Positions 1-10,124 of a stretch of 64,000 bases of DNA are shown piece after piece. Position numbers and translations under genes: made by a program. Origin of the DNA: Neptunomonas marina (GTDB taxonomy: Bacteria > Pseudomonadota > Gammaproteobacteria > Pseudomonadales > Balneatricaceae); the NCBI RefSeq assembly GCF_004005935.1, contig NZ_SACQ01000004.1, positions 186,001 to 250,000 on the forward strand, written 5' to 3'. The notes below the pieces were generated by a model. That model was not told where the DNA came from. It did not search any database and saw only the letters and a list, made by a program, of their open reading frames with translations. Within the stretch, counting starts at the first letter, position 1. Every line of letters starts with the position of its first letter.

Positions 1-384
1 TGAAAGCACACGAAATGTCACCTGTGTTGTCACCACACGAGCATAAACACCGTTAACCGTGGCTAGCGCAATTGCCGTCATCACTTGGTGCGTTCGCCCC
101 GAGAGACGCTGCAGCATGGAAGTTGCATCCGCACGATCAAGTGGCTTGCCAAGAATCTGCCCATCCACCGTCACCGTTGTATCCGAGCCTAACACGGGCA
201 GGCCTTCCGTACACTGAAAGCCCGCTAGCGCTTTCTCTTGCGCCAGACGAAGTACGTAATCGCGCGCAGATTCATCAGCCAATGGCGTTTCATCAATATC
301 CACTGGCGCCACACTAAACGTCACACCAATCTGAGCAAGTAACTCACGTCGGCGCGGCGACGCTGATGCCAAAACAAGTGTCAA
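1..384 (-). CDS. maf: Maf-family nucleotide pyrophosphatase (YhdE type), 3' end cut by window edge
   Basis: Cytoplasmic Maf enzymes hydrolyse pyrimidine or non-canonical NTPs to NMP and diphosphate. The first 128 residues are visible. They show the family N-terminal signature LASASPRR (residues 5-12), DIDE (29-32), GSDTTV (66-71) and GKPLD (79-83). No ATG lies in a suitable place. The start is TTG at 384, with a perfect AGGAGG five bases upstream. The gene lies 16 bases downstream of mreD, the usual mreBCD-maf order, so it is probably the last or next-to-last gene of that operon (rng often follows). Family assignment is firm. The YhdE rather than YceF subtype is inferred from the neighbours. 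Confidence 0.9.
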   Translation of the reverse strand, partial: MTLVLASASPRRRELLAQIGVTFSVAPVDIDETPLADESARDYVLRLAQEKALAGFQCTEGLPVLGSDTTVTVDGQILGKPLDRADATSMLQRLSGRTHQVMTAIALATVNGVYARVVTTQVTFRVLS

Positions 385-400
385 GATGACCTCCTAACAA

Positions 401-886
401 TCAGGATACATGCAAAGCGCGCCGAATTCCGCGCAAGACAACAAAGACCCACGGCCAGATCAGCGCACTCATTACCGCAGGTAGGAGAATCACCAACCCT
501 TGCCCCGACTCGCCTGAGAACGACTGAATCCAGCGAAATACCAACTGGTTGATCCCCACCAAGACAAGCACCATCATAGCTTGTTGCCAAATCGGAAACA
601 TGCGCAGGCGCTTGTGTAAAATCAATGTGATAAACGCCACTATCGTCAGCGCTAGCGCATTCATACCGAGTAAGCTCCCTTTGAGAACATCAAGAGCAAG
701 GCCTGCCAGCCATGCCATGCCAATCCCAAAGCGATGAGGTAAAGCCATTACCCAGTAGATAACAATCATAGCCACCCACTCAGGGCGCCACCAAGCAAGA
801 GAATCAGGTAACGGGAACTGACTGAGCAAGAACCCAACAATCAGGGTGCCCACGACGATTAAAATACCGGAGCGGCGCTCACTCAT
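401..886 (-). CDS. mreD: Rod shape-determining protein MreD
   Basis: Inner-membrane subunit of the elongasome that, with MreB and MreC, directs lateral peptidoglycan synthesis. The 161-residue product is almost entirely hydrophobic, with about five membrane segments after a short basic N terminus (SERRSG), and matches the usual MreD length. Its ATG overlaps the end of mreC by four bases (ATGA at 883-886), so it is probably translationally coupled. Sequence conservation in MreD is low, so the call rests on topology, length and position between mreC and maf. Confidence 0.92.
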   Translation of the reverse strand: MSERRSGILIVVGTLIVGFLLSQFPLPDSLAWWRPEWVAMIVIYWVMALPHRFGIGMAWLAGLALDVLKGSLLGMNALALTIVAFITLILHKRLRMFPIWQQAMMVLVLVGINQLVFRWIQSFSGESGQGLVILLPAVMSALIWPWVFVVLRGIRRALHVS

Positions 887-1737
887 TGTGCAGCTGCCTC
901 AGATGGCGTCGGGATATTGGGTTCAGCTGGTTCAACCATCAGCAGGTAACGGCTCTTATCCAAACGCGCAGTTGGGGTTGCCTTCACAACCGAAAAGGGT
1001 TTACCAGGGTCACGTACCACACTCGCTACCCGAGCCACTGGATAGCCATGCGGGAAGCGCCCGCCAAGGCCAGAGGTCACAAGCAGATCCCCCTCTTGGA
1101 TATCTGCAGTATCCGGCACATGTTCAAGCTCAAGTTCGCCCAGCTTACCTTTGCCAATGGCGATGGTACGAAGACCGTTGCGGTTTACCTCAACAGGCAG
1201 GGCATGGCGCGCATCGGTAATTAGCATCACTCGCGATGTATAGGGTGCGACATCAATCACCTGCCCTAATACACCACCCGCATCCAGTACGGGTTGACCG
1301 AGAAAAGCGCCCTCTTCCTCACCCTTCCCGAGAATAATTTGGTGCTGGAATGGATCGGGATTTACACCAATCAACTCAGCTAGGTGCACTTCATTTTCAA
1401 CGCGATTCTTCGCATTCAATAGCGCACGCAAGCGTTTGTTCTCTGATATCAACGCATCCATCTGCTGCACTCGCTCATCGAGCACAACCACATCGGAGCG
1501 CAGCATCGCATTCTCTTTCACCAGAGCACGCTTGCTGACCAGTACATCTGATAAGTCATCTGCCACGCGTGTCGGTAGATCCACTAGCCACTGCACTGGC
1601 GTTAATACCAGCGCCAAGACATTGCGCACATCGCGTGTTTTTGACTGATTGAGGTCGCCTAGGATAAAAACAAAAGCAAGAACGACAAGAAAAAGGAAGA
1701 AAAGGCGGGGAATCCCGCCTTTAAAAATTGGACTCAT
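883..1737 (-). CDS. mreC: Cell shape-determining protein MreC
   Basis: Bitopic inner-membrane protein whose periplasmic part organises the elongasome and regulates PBP2. The 284-residue product has a short cytoplasmic basic N terminus, one membrane segment at about residues 10-27, a charged helical (coiled-coil) stretch around 65-110 and a beta-rich C-terminal domain, as expected for MreC. The ATG has an excellent AAGGAGG ribosome site eight bases upstream. Both lie inside a perfect 10-bp hairpin (1735-1758), which could limit its translation relative to mreB. It ends by overlapping mreD. Confidence 0.95.
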   Translation of the reverse strand: MSPIFKGGIPRLFFLFLVVLAFVFILGDLNQSKTRDVRNVLALVLTPVQWLVDLPTRVADDLSDVLVSKRALVKENAMLRSDVVVLDERVQQMDALISENKRLRALLNAKNRVENEVHLAELIGVNPDPFQHQIILGKGEEEGAFLGQPVLDAGGVLGQVIDVAPYTSRVMLITDARHALPVEVNRNGLRTIAIGKGKLGELELEHVPDTADIQEGDLLVTSGLGGRFPHGYPVARVASVVRDPGKPFSVVKATPTARLDKSRYLLMVEPAEPNIPTPSEAAAQ

Positions 1738-1758
1738 TCAGAAGCCTCCTTCTGAATG
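1735..1758 (-). promoter_or_regulatory. Perfect hairpin enclosing the mreC ribosome site and start codon
   Basis: In the mRNA the sequence CATTCAGAAG-GAGG-CTTCTGAATG forms a 10-bp perfect stem with loop GAGG. The loop and its flanks are the Shine-Dalgarno of mreC, and the last three bases of the 3' arm are its ATG. No U-tract follows, so it is not a standard terminator. Translational control of mreC relative to mreB is an inference from the geometry. Confidence 0.6.
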
Positions 1759-1793
1759 TTTAGTATCGTTGTCCGCATGCACACCTCACCGAA

Positions 1794-2891
<1,098 letters not shown>

Positions 2892-2982
2892 CTAACAATG
2901 GCAGGGTTTTAGGGCAAGAAACAAATATGGTAACTTACGCCTTTACGCGCAACTTACTCAGATATAAGTCAATGGAACACCT

Positions 2983-3270
2983 ATGGCTCTAAATAGAACC
3001 GATGTAGAAAAAATCGCCCATCTTGCAAGATTGCAGATTGAGGAGAGCGACGTTCAAGCCTATGCGGACAACCTGTCGAACATCCTTGATCTGGTTGATC
3101 AGATGCAGTCGGTGGACACAACGGATGTTTCACCGCTAGCCCATCCTCTTGATGCAGTGCAGCGCTTGCGCGCTGATGTCGTGACCGAAGAGAACCAACG
3201 CGAGGCATTGCAAAGCGCAGCACCTGCGGTAGAGAACGGTCTCTTCCTTGTCCCGAAAGTTATCGAATAA
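2983..3270 (+). CDS. gatC: Asp/Glu-tRNA(Asn/Gln) amidotransferase subunit C
   Basis: Small scaffold subunit of the GatCAB complex, which converts Glu-tRNA(Gln) and/or Asp-tRNA(Asn) to the amidated forms in organisms without the matching synthetases. The 95-residue product has the GatC pattern: N-terminal helix [10 protein letters not shown], then [11 protein letters not shown], the DVSPLAHP segment at about 48-55, and the C-terminal RADVV motif. It heads gatCAB; gatA starts 34 bases downstream. Confidence 0.96.
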   Translation: MALNRTDVEKIAHLARLQIEESDVQAYADNLSNILDLVDQMQSVDTTDVSPLAHPLDAVQRLRADVVTEENQREALQSAAPAVENGLFLVPKVIE

Positions 3271-3304
3271 TTGTTACTGCCTGCCGATTTAGGATACCAA
3301 CATC

Positions 3305-4756
3305 ATGCACAATAAAACTCTGGCCGAACTGGCTCAAGGGCTCGAGCAGGGCGACTTCAGCAGTGTAGAGCTGACCCAAGCCTATCTGGATCGTATCGAG
3401 AGCCAAGATAGCAAATACAATAGTTACATCACCGTCACACCTGAACTTGCTTTGGAGCAAGCAGCGGCGGCGGATACTGCGCGCCAATCAGGAAATGCAG
3501 GCCCGATGACCGGCATCCCTGTTGCTCACAAAGATATCTTCTGTACCCAAGGCGTGCGCACCAGTGCCGGCTCAAAAATGCTGGACAACTTTATCTCGCC
3601 ATACGATGCGACGGTGATTCAAAAGTTTAACGCCGCAGGCTGCGTCTCGTTGGGTAAAACCAATATGGATGAGTTCGCGATGGGCTCCTCAAATGAGTCG
3701 AGCTTTTATGGCGCCGCTCGCAACCCTTGGCATACCGACCACGTACCCGGTGGCTCGTCTGGCGGCTCGGCCGCGGCCGTTGCAGCAGACCTAGCACCCG
3801 CGGCAACAGGCACAGACACTGGTGGCTCTATCCGTCAACCATCAGCGTTTTGTAACCTCACCGGTTTGAAACCTACCTACGGCCGCGTCTCACGCTTTGG
3901 CATGATCGCATACGCCTCCTCGCTCGACCAAGGCGGGCCGATGGCAAAAACGGCGCAAGATGCAGCGATGATGTTAAATGTGATGGCAGGCGTTGATCCG
4001 ATGGACTCAACCAGCGCAGACCACCCTGTCGCTGATTACACGGCCAACCTCGAGCAGCCGCTAAGCGGCTTGAAGATCGGCCTACCAAAAGAGTTCTTCA
4101 GCGATAGCCTAAACCCAGAGATCGCAGCACTGATCCAAGGCGCGGTTAAAGAGTATGAAGCGCTTGGAGCAACCGTCAAAGAGATCAGCCTGCCAAATAC
4201 AGCGCTCTCTGTGCCAGCGTACTACATCATTGCGCCAGCAGAAGCGTCGTCTAACCTATCGCGCTTTGATGGCGTGCGTTACGGCCATCGTTGTGATGAG
4301 CCGAAAGACCTTGAAGATATGTACAAGCGCACCCGTGGTGAGGGCTTCGGAACCGAAGTCAAACGCCGCATTATGGTGGGCACTTATGCACTCTCTGAAG
4401 GTTTTTACGATGCGTATTACAAAAAGGCACAGCAGATTCGCCGTCTTATCCAGCAAGATTTCGTACGCGCCCTCTCGGAGGTTGATGTGATCATGGGGCC
4501 AACTACGCCGTCCCCGGCCTTCCGACTCGGTGAAAAAACATCCGACCCTGTCGAGATGTATATGGAAGATATCTTCACGCTTTCACTGAACCTTGCTGGC
4601 TTGCCAGGTATGTCTATCCCATGCGGTTTCAGTAACGGTTTACCCGTTGGTCTACAGATCATTGGTAACTACTTCGCTGAAGAGAAACTACTGAACGTAG
4701 CCCATAAGTACCAGCAGGCAACTGACTGGCATACACGCAAGCCAGAAGGCATTTGA
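3305..4756 (+). CDS. gatA: Asp/Glu-tRNA amidotransferase subunit A (amidase)
   Basis: Glutaminase subunit that releases ammonia from glutamine and channels it to GatB. The 483-residue amidase-signature protein shows the full Ser-cisSer-Lys triad: Lys76 (VAHKDIF), Ser151 (in [10 protein letters not shown]) and Ser175 (DTGGSIRQP). Length and motif spacing match other GatA proteins. It is the middle gene of gatCAB, and gatB follows after 13 bases. Confidence 0.97.
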   Translation: MHNKTLAELAQGLEQGDFSSVELTQAYLDRIESQDSKYNSYITVTPELALEQAAAADTARQSGNAGPMTGIPVAHKDIFCTQGVRTSAGSKMLDNFISPYDATVIQKFNAAGCVSLGKTNMDEFAMGSSNESSFYGAARNPWHTDHVPGGSSGGSAAAVAADLAPAATGTDTGGSIRQPSAFCNLTGLKPTYGRVSRFGMIAYASSLDQGGPMAKTAQDAAMMLNVMAGVDPMDSTSADHPVADYTANLEQPLSGLKIGLPKEFFSDSLNPEIAALIQGAVKEYEALGATVKEISLPNTALSVPAYYIIAPAEASSNLSRFDGVRYGHRCDEPKDLEDMYKRTRGEGFGTEVKRRIMVGTYALSEGFYDAYYKKAQQIRRLIQQDFVRALSEVDVIMGPTTPSPAFRLGEKTSDPVEMYMEDIFTLSLNLAGLPGMSIPCGFSNGLPVGLQIIGNYFAEEKLLNVAHKYQQATDWHTRKPEGI

Positions 4757-4769
4757 GAGGAGCGATAAA

Positions 4770-6224
4770 ATGGAATGGGAAGCTGTTATCGGGCTTGAGA
4801 TCCACGCTCAGCTCGCAACCAACACTAAAATATTCTCCGGCGCTAGCACAGCGTTTGGCGCTGAGCCAAACACGCAAGCATGTGCCGTTGACCTTGCATT
4901 ACCGGGTACACTGCCGGTCTTCAACGAAAGCGCGCTGCGCATGGCCGTCATGTTTGGTACGGCCATCGATGCACACATCGGCAAAGTATCGGTTTTTGAC
5001 CGCAAAAACTATTTCTATCCTGACCTGCCCAAGGGATACCAAACGAGCCAGCTGTTCTACCCGATCGTTGGCGAAGGTCACGTTGACATTGAGCTTAGCG
5101 ACGGCTCAACTAAGCGCATTGGTGTAACACGTGCTCACCTAGAAGAGGATGCGGGTAAATCTTTACACGAAGACTTTGCCAACATGACCGGCATTGATCT
5201 TAACCGTGCAGGAACGCCGCTTTTAGAGATCGTATCTGAACCTGATATGCGCTCTGCCGAAGAGGCGGTTGCGTATGTGAAGAAGATCCACTCGATCGTA
5301 ACCAACTTGGGTATCTGCGATGGCAATATGGCAGAGGGTTCCTTCCGCTGTGACTGTAACGTATCCGTGCGCTACAAAGGTGAAGAGGCGTTCGGTAACC
5401 GCACCGAAACCAAGAACATCAACTCTTTCCGCTTCATCGAGAAAGCCATTAAAGGCGAGATCGAGCGCCAAATCGATCTATTAGAAGATGGCGGCACAAT
5501 CACTCAAGAAACACGCCTGTACGACGCAGACAAAGACGAGACGCGCTCCATGCGCAGCAAAGAGGAAGCTAACGACTACCGCTACTTCCCTTGCCCAGAT
5601 CTGCTGCCAATCGTTATTGACGATGATTACATTGGTGCAGTTCGCGATAGCCTGCCTGAGATGCCAGATGCGCGCCGCGCTCGATTTGTCGAAACCTATA
5701 GCTTGTCTGAGTACGACGCGGGTGTGCTATCGAACTATAAGTCGCTATCAGACTACTTTGAGACTGTCGTTGAGCAATCTGGCGACGCTAAGCTGTCGGC
5801 GAACTGGGTGATGGGTGAGCTTTCTAAACACCTCAACCAAAACGATACCGATATCACCGCAAGTCCCGTTTCCGCTGCAAACTTAGGCGGTCTGCTAAAA
5901 CGCATCAAAGACAACACAATCTCTGGCAACATCGCCAAGAAGGTGTTCGAAATCATGTGGGCAGACGGCGGCACTGCGGATGAAGTGATCGAGGCAAAAG
6001 GCCTCAAACAAGTGACCGACACGGGCGCAATCGAGAAGATGGTCGAAGAGGTCATCGCGGCGAATACCGCTCAAGTGGAGCAGTATAAGGCCGCACCGGT
6101 TGAGAAACGCGGCAAAATGGTCGGCTTCTTTATGGGGCAAGTGATGAAGGTTTCTGGCGGTAAAGCCAACCCTGGCCAAGTACAAGGCCTGCTGAAACAG
6201 AAACTCGATGCACTCTGTGATTAA
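4770..6224 (+). CDS. gatB: Asp/Glu-tRNA amidotransferase subunit B
   Basis: Kinase/transamidase subunit that phosphorylates the mischarged aminoacyl-tRNA and amidates it with ammonia from GatA. The 484-residue protein begins with the family-typical [13 protein letters not shown], contains the [11 protein letters not shown](T)SQ block around residue 88 and DCNVSVR near 192, and ends with the helical YqeY-like tRNA-binding domain ([15 protein letters not shown]). A good ribosome site (GAGAGGAG) precedes the ATG. A strong terminator at 6242-6266 closes the operon. Confidence 0.97.
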   Translation: MEWEAVIGLEIHAQLATNTKIFSGASTAFGAEPNTQACAVDLALPGTLPVFNESALRMAVMFGTAIDAHIGKVSVFDRKNYFYPDLPKGYQTSQLFYPIVGEGHVDIELSDGSTKRIGVTRAHLEEDAGKSLHEDFANMTGIDLNRAGTPLLEIVSEPDMRSAEEAVAYVKKIHSIVTNLGICDGNMAEGSFRCDCNVSVRYKGEEAFGNRTETKNINSFRFIEKAIKGEIERQIDLLEDGGTITQETRLYDADKDETRSMRSKEEANDYRYFPCPDLLPIVIDDDYIGAVRDSLPEMPDARRARFVETYSLSEYDAGVLSNYKSLSDYFETVVEQSGDAKLSANWVMGELSKHLNQNDTDITASPVSAANLGGLLKRIKDNTISGNIAKKVFEIMWADGGTADEVIEAKGLKQVTDTGAIEKMVEEVIAANTAQVEQYKAAPVEKRGKMVGFFMGQVMKVSGGKANPGQVQGLLKQKLDALCD

Positions 6225-6241
6225 CAGAACACGCTAGTACG

Positions 6242-6266
6242 AAGCCGGCAACTCGCCGGCTTTTTT
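6242..6266 (+). terminator. Rho-independent terminator after gatB
   Basis: GCCGGC (6244-6249), loop AACTC, GCCGGC (6255-6260), extended by AA/TT pairs and followed by six T. It lies 17 bases after the gatB stop codon. Confidence 0.9.
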
Positions 6267-6383
6267 GTCCATCCGTAAAAAAGGTAATTAAAAACCGACA
6301 AAAACCAACTATATTGTGAGTAACATCAGCCAGTTAACTGTAGGTTTAACTCCTAGCGTCGATAATAAGTTAAATACAAGACA

Positions 6384-6453
6384 ACACCGAAGGTGTCTCG
6401 CTAGAGAGCGCAGCGTAGTTTTATCGCTCCCATAGCGGTTAGGAATATATGGT
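6384..6453 (+). promoter_or_regulatory. Structured leader ahead of the GTPase gene
   Basis: Three small inverted repeats follow one another just upstream of the start: ACACC-GAA-GGTGT (6384-6396), TCTC-GCTA-GAGA (6396-6407) and a GAGCG/CGCTC pair further on. The ribosome site is TTAGGA. This could be a folded 5' leader. I recognise no known riboswitch class and the function is unknown. Confidence 0.3.
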
Positions 6454-7440
6454 ATGAAAAACTACAAAGTACTTTTTGTTGGCTCTCCAGGCTCAGGTAA
6501 AACGACCGCGATCCGCTCACTTAGCGAGATAGATGTGGTTGATACTGATGCTAACGTCTCCGACGCAGTCATTCAGCGCAAGCGCACCACAACCGTTGGC
6601 ATGGACTATGGCCGGCTCCAGCTAAACGATAACGCAACATTACAGATGTACGGCACACCGGGGCAAGAGCGCTTTAAGTTCATGTGGGACTTAATGATGA
6701 CCGACCTCGCTGCCGATGCTAACGCACTCATTTTGCTGGTCGACAATACCCGGAACTACCCGTTTAAGGATATCGACTTTTATCTCAGCGAGTTTTGGGA
6801 CTACATTGTTCAGCGCCATTTCGTGATCGCGGTAACGCGCTCCGACCTTGATGACTCACCATCAGAAGCCGACTACCTCAATCGCATGAAAGAAAAGGGG
6901 ATCTTTGCCCCAGTCACCTTTATCGATGCACGAAAATCCATGCATGTACTTGATCTCGTCGCCTCTGCCATCCGCCACGATGCCAATGACGTGGACTGGA
7001 GTGACGTCTCTTATAAAGTCGCTATGCAAGAGTTCGAGCGGCGTAACCCAGAGCCCGGATCAGCTCAGTTTGAGTGGCTGCTGCGCACCAAAGATGTTCC
7101 TAAAATTTCCTCAACAGATGCAGCCATGAATGTGCATGGGGTATTGGGCGCTAGCCAGTTCGACAGTGCAGGCAAAATGATCGGTACCACCATCGGCAAC
7201 CCCGATTACCACCAGCTGTTTGATCGGCTGCAAACCACAGCTCAACAGATTGAGGCTAATGACACCGAACTGGTGGTCAAAAGCTTATCATTGCACGGCA
7301 GCAATCAAGACTCGGTATCCTTGTTTCGGGAACATGATCAAGGGCTTGGATTAGTTTCTAAGCCCAACTTATCGGTCACCCAAGTCCGCAATCAAGCAGA
7401 CGACATCATGCAATGGAGTGAACATGTCTCAGTTACTTAA
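6454..7440 (+). CDS. Small-GTPase (CvnD/COG2229-like) fused to a roadblock-like domain
   Basis: The N-terminal domain (about residues 1-170) is a Ras-like GTPase: P-loop GSPGSGKT (10-17), switch region TTTVGMDYG and G3 motif GTPGQERF. The base-recognition motif is TRSD rather than NKxD. The MDYGR...GTPGQERFKFMWD pattern resembles the COG2229/CvnD group and, more distantly, MglA. After a linker, about residues 228-320 (NVHGVLGASQFDSAGKMIG onward) look like a roadblock/LC7 domain, the fold of GTPase partners such as MglB and CvnB. The product is cytoplasmic, with no signal or membrane segment. The next gene overlaps its end and may encode a second roadblock-type partner. A role as a signalling or polarity switch is inference. 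Confidence 0.75.
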   Translation: MKNYKVLFVGSPGSGKTTAIRSLSEIDVVDTDANVSDAVIQRKRTTTVGMDYGRLQLNDNATLQMYGTPGQERFKFMWDLMMTDLAADANALILLVDNTRNYPFKDIDFYLSEFWDYIVQRHFVIAVTRSDLDDSPSEADYLNRMKEKGIFAPVTFIDARKSMHVLDLVASAIRHDANDVDWSDVSYKVAMQEFERRNPEPGSAQFEWLLRTKDVPKISSTDAAMNVHGVLGASQFDSAGKMIGTTIGNPDYHQLFDRLQTTAQQIEANDTELVVKSLSLHGSNQDSVSLFREHDQGLGLVSKPNLSVTQVRNQADDIMQWSEHVSVT

Positions 7441-7813
7441 GAAGCTCGAGCGGATGTCTGGTGCCAAAATGAGCGCCATTGTTATGTCTGGACGCCCCGT
7501 TGTTTCGACCTTTAATGCGGAACAACAGCGATTATTAGAGCTAAGTAAAACAACCTGCGAGCAGTTACTCACCGACAGTGAGCAGCTGCACATTGTCACC
7601 GTTGAGGACGAAGAGACCGCCAGCTTTGATGAAGTCCATATGCAGGTCAATAGCGACTATGTTTTTGGCCTTCGGCTCAATCAGCGCGCCCTTTTTATCA
7701 GCATTGCCGATTCACGTAGTGACCTGCTCAAAACGCAAAAGACACTGCGCTCGGCACGTCGTGTGCTCAATAAGTTTGTCGATTCTGTTATAGCTCAGCG
7801 TAAAAGCTCGTGA
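7424..7813 (+). CDS. Small roadblock/LC7-like protein, putative GTPase partner
   Basis: A 129-residue soluble protein. The order helix - beta pair (KMSAIVMSGRPVVSTF) - long helix (EQQRLLELSKTTCEQLL) - beta strands (LHIVTVEDE, DYVFGLRLNQRALFISIAD) - C-terminal helix fits the roadblock/LC7 topology, but residue-level similarity is weak. A GTG at 7418 is possible, but the ATG at 7424 has GGAG five bases upstream and is preferred. The gene overlaps the GTPase gene by 17 bases, which implies co-translation and supports a physical partnership. The function is not established. Confidence 0.6.
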   Translation: MSQLLKKLERMSGAKMSAIVMSGRPVVSTFNAEQQRLLELSKTTCEQLLTDSEQLHIVTVEDEETASFDEVHMQVNSDYVFGLRLNQRALFISIADSRSDLLKTQKTLRSARRVLNKFVDSVIAQRKSS

Positions 7814-8334
7814 ATAAAGTGGTAGTGAGTACGGACTGGGCAGAGAGCTTCCCTTATGTCGCCAAGCACGACGCAAAGGTACTGGTACTAGGTTCAATTC
7901 CCGGCCAAGCCTCACTCAAACAAGTGCAATACTATGCGCACCCGCGTAACGCTTTTTGGCCGATTATGCAGGCATTATTAGGGCTGCCCAGCGAACTCGA
8001 CTACACCGACCGGCTCACAGCTCTCAAAGAGCAAAAGGTTGCCTTGTGGGATGTGGCGCATCAGTGTCATCGCCCCGGCAGCCTAGACAGCCGCATCGAC
8101 CAGCAAACGGTTGTACCCAATGCGATTGAGGCGTTTCTAGCGAATCACCCAGACGTTGAGCTGATTGCTTTTAACGGCCAAGCAGCGAGCAAGCTGTTCA
8201 AGCGCCACTTCCCAGCACTGGTGAAGAGCGATCTAATTCAACAGGTCACACTGCCCTCCACCAGCCCAGCACATGCATCATTATCCTTTGCAGAGAAGCT
8301 AGAAGCATGGCAAGTTATAGCGAAATATCTTTAA
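7810..8334 (+). CDS. Hypoxanthine-DNA glycosylase (UDG superfamily, family 6)
   Basis: Base-excision repair enzyme that removes deaminated bases, mainly hypoxanthine, from DNA. The 174-residue protein has the family 6 signatures GSIPGQASL (about residues 28-36) and [10 protein letters not shown] (42-51), and a later AFNGQAASK segment that matches the conserved second motif region. The GTG start overlaps the previous stop (GTGA, 7810-7813), so it is translationally coupled to the roadblock-like gene, although no functional link is evident. The substrate call rests on family resemblance. Confidence 0.88.
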   Translation: MNKVVVSTDWAESFPYVAKHDAKVLVLGSIPGQASLKQVQYYAHPRNAFWPIMQALLGLPSELDYTDRLTALKEQKVALWDVAHQCHRPGSLDSRIDQQTVVPNAIEAFLANHPDVELIAFNGQAASKLFKRHFPALVKSDLIQQVTLPSTSPAHASLSFAEKLEAWQVIAKYL

Positions 8335-8350
8335 GTGCAGGAGTCACACT

Positions 8351-8824
8351 ATGCATAAAGTCGCTACCTTCGCCGCAGGTTGCTTTTGGGGGATAGAAGC
8401 AAAATTCTCAGCGCTTGATGGTGTCATCGAAACCGAGGTTGGCTACATGGGCGGCCAACAAGACAACCCTGACTACAAAGCCGTTTGCACCGACCAAACC
8501 GGCCATGCCGAGGTTGTTCAAGTGCAATATGATGAGCAGAAGATCAGCTACGAGCAACTTCTCGCAGCGTTTTGGGCCATGCACGACCCAACAACGCTAA
8601 ACCGACAAGGACCTGATGTAGGCTCCCAATACCGCTCGGCTATCTTTTATCACGATGAGACGCAACAACAAGAAGCAACTCAAAGTAAAAGCTACATGGA
8701 TCAATCAGGCGCTTTCAGCGCTCCGATCGTGACTCAGGTGGTGCCTGCAGCCACCTTCTGGCGCGCCGAAGAGTATCACCAACAATATTTGGCAAAACGA
8801 GGCTTAGGCAGCTGCAGTATTTAG
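8351..8824 (+). CDS. msrA: Peptide-methionine (S)-S-oxide reductase MsrA
   Basis: Repairs oxidised methionine (S epimer) in proteins, using thioredoxin as reductant. The 157-residue protein has the catalytic GCFWG motif at residues 10-14 (Cys11) and the conserved [23 protein letters not shown] and EYHQQYL blocks. The length is that of the short MsrA class without an MsrB fusion. It lies 16 bases after the glycosylase gene. Its stop overlaps the stop of the convergent regulator gene by four bases. Confidence 0.96.
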   Translation: MHKVATFAAGCFWGIEAKFSALDGVIETEVGYMGGQQDNPDYKAVCTDQTGHAEVVQVQYDEQKISYEQLLAAFWAMHDPTTLNRQGPDVGSQYRSAIFYHDETQQQEATQSKSYMDQSGAFSAPIVTQVVPAATFWRAEEYHQQYLAKRGLGSCSI

Positions 8825-9873
8825 CCCTGTAATGAGGAGCGGCCAAGCCCTGTTTTTGGTTGCTCACTCCCCTCTCTTTTGCGCTCTTCGCGCGGCGTTA
8901 CACCATAGTGATTACGATAAGCCGTACTAAAATAGGAAGCGCTCGAAAAACCACAGGCTAAGCCGATCTGTAGAACTGTTTTATCGCTTTGGCGCAATAG
9001 CTGCCTAGCATGCTCCAAGCGCAGATCAAGATAGTATTTAGAAGGTACGGTCTGCAGATGCTTCTTGAAAAGACGCTCTAAATGCCGCCGCGACACACCA
9101 ACATGGTGGGCAAGATCATCCGTTGATAGTGGCTCCTCGATGTTAGCTTCCATCAAGGTTACCGCTTCGATCAGCTTCGGCTGGTTCGCGCCGATACGCG
9201 CTTTTAAGGGTATCCGCTGTTGCTCTTGCGAGCTGCGCATCCGCTCGTAGACAAACTGCTCAGACACCGACGCGGCCAACTCTAAGCCATGTTCTTGCCC
9301 GATAAGAAACAGCATCATATCCATCGCGGCCGTGCCACCGCTACAGGTGTAACGATCACCGTCGATCTCAAACAAGTTATTGGTGACTTGAGTGCTTGGA
9401 AACTCTTCTCGTAAGCTCGCTAAATCCCACCAGTGGATGGTGGCGCGGAAATTATTCAGTAACCCCGCACACGCTAGCAAATATGAACCTGTTCCGATAC
9501 CACCAAACGCCATACGCGCGTTACCTTGGCGGCGCAGCCAGCCGATGATCGCTTCGTTTCCGGTGCGCGCAATGGGGCTCGCACCGCAGACAAAGATCGC
9601 ATCGAGTTCAGGTAGATCGCCCAAGCTATGATCCACCAACGTTTTGATCCCAAAGCTGCTCGATACAGCATCGCCGTCATGGCTGATCAACGTCGTCTCG
9701 TAGAACTCCTCACCGGTAATCCAGTTTGCCATCCGCAGTGACTCTACCGCGGAGGAGAACGCTATCAGCGAAAAGTTGGGTAGCAGCAAAAAACCGAACC
9801 TTTTGGGTGCTGGTTTTCTGGCCTGCGTGGCATGTTTTCCCGTTGCCAACTCAAAAGCCTCACATTGTTTCAT
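8821..9873 (-). CDS. argR: AraC/GlxA-family regulator, probable ArgR of arginine catabolism
   Basis: The 350-residue protein has an N-terminal DJ-1/PfpI-like (GATase1) domain (about 27-195, starting [11 protein letters not shown]) and a C-terminal AraC HTH (about 225-325, with [19 protein letters not shown] and [25 protein letters not shown] as the two helix-turn-helix units). This is the architecture of Pseudomonas ArgR, which activates the arginine succinyltransferase genes in response to arginine. It is divergent from astC, and a tandem site matching the Pseudomonas ArgR half-site rule lies between them (9941-9978). Other GlxA-type regulators (GbdR, CdhR) have the same domains, so the specific call depends on context and operator. 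Confidence 0.8.
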   Translation of the reverse strand: MKQCEAFELATGKHATQARKPAPKRFGFLLLPNFSLIAFSSAVESLRMANWITGEEFYETTLISHDGDAVSSSFGIKTLVDHSLGDLPELDAIFVCGASPIARTGNEAIIGWLRRQGNARMAFGGIGTGSYLLACAGLLNNFRATIHWWDLASLREEFPSTQVTNNLFEIDGDRYTCSGGTAAMDMMLFLIGQEHGLELAASVSEQFVYERMRSSQEQQRIPLKARIGANQPKLIEAVTLMEANIEEPLSTDDLAHHVGVSRRHLERLFKKHLQTVPSKYYLDLRLEHARQLLRQSDKTVLQIGLACGFSSASYFSTAYRNHYGVTPREERKREGSEQPKTGLGRSSLQG

Positions 9874-9940
9874 TTAGGTGCACATTTAGTGCGTAAGGAT
9901 ACTCAGCTGTACCGCCTAATACCTTAGTCACAGAGATAAA

Positions 9941-9978
9941 TGTCAGCTTAGCGCAACTTCGTGTCGCGCTACAGAAAT
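9941..9978 (+). promoter_or_regulatory. Tandem ArgR-type operator upstream of astC
   Basis: Two direct half-sites start 21 bp (two helical turns) apart. TGTCAG-N8-AA begins at 9941 and TGTCGC-N8-AA begins at 9962; the latter is TGTCGC-gctaca-G-A-AA-T. The Pseudomonas AraC-type ArgR half-site is described as TGTCGC-N8-AA in tandem direct orientation, so the downstream copy is a full match and the upstream copy has two mismatches. The site lies in the 251-bp gap between argR and astC and could serve both genes. Confidence 0.7.
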
Positions 9979-10124
9979 TATTGCTCTGTTTTCAAGGGCC
10001 TTTTTTACTGATACTGGTTATATAGCGATGGCAAGCCCTAAATAGTTTTGAAATTGCGGCATTGCTTAAAAAATAATCGGACATAACGCCAACGATCCGA
10101 TCGATACAATAAGAGGAGTTACCC

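Noticed and set aside
846-1224. Plus-strand open frames opposite mreC and mreD
   Set aside because: They are antisense shadows of well-conserved genes, with no ribosome sites and no recognisable protein features.
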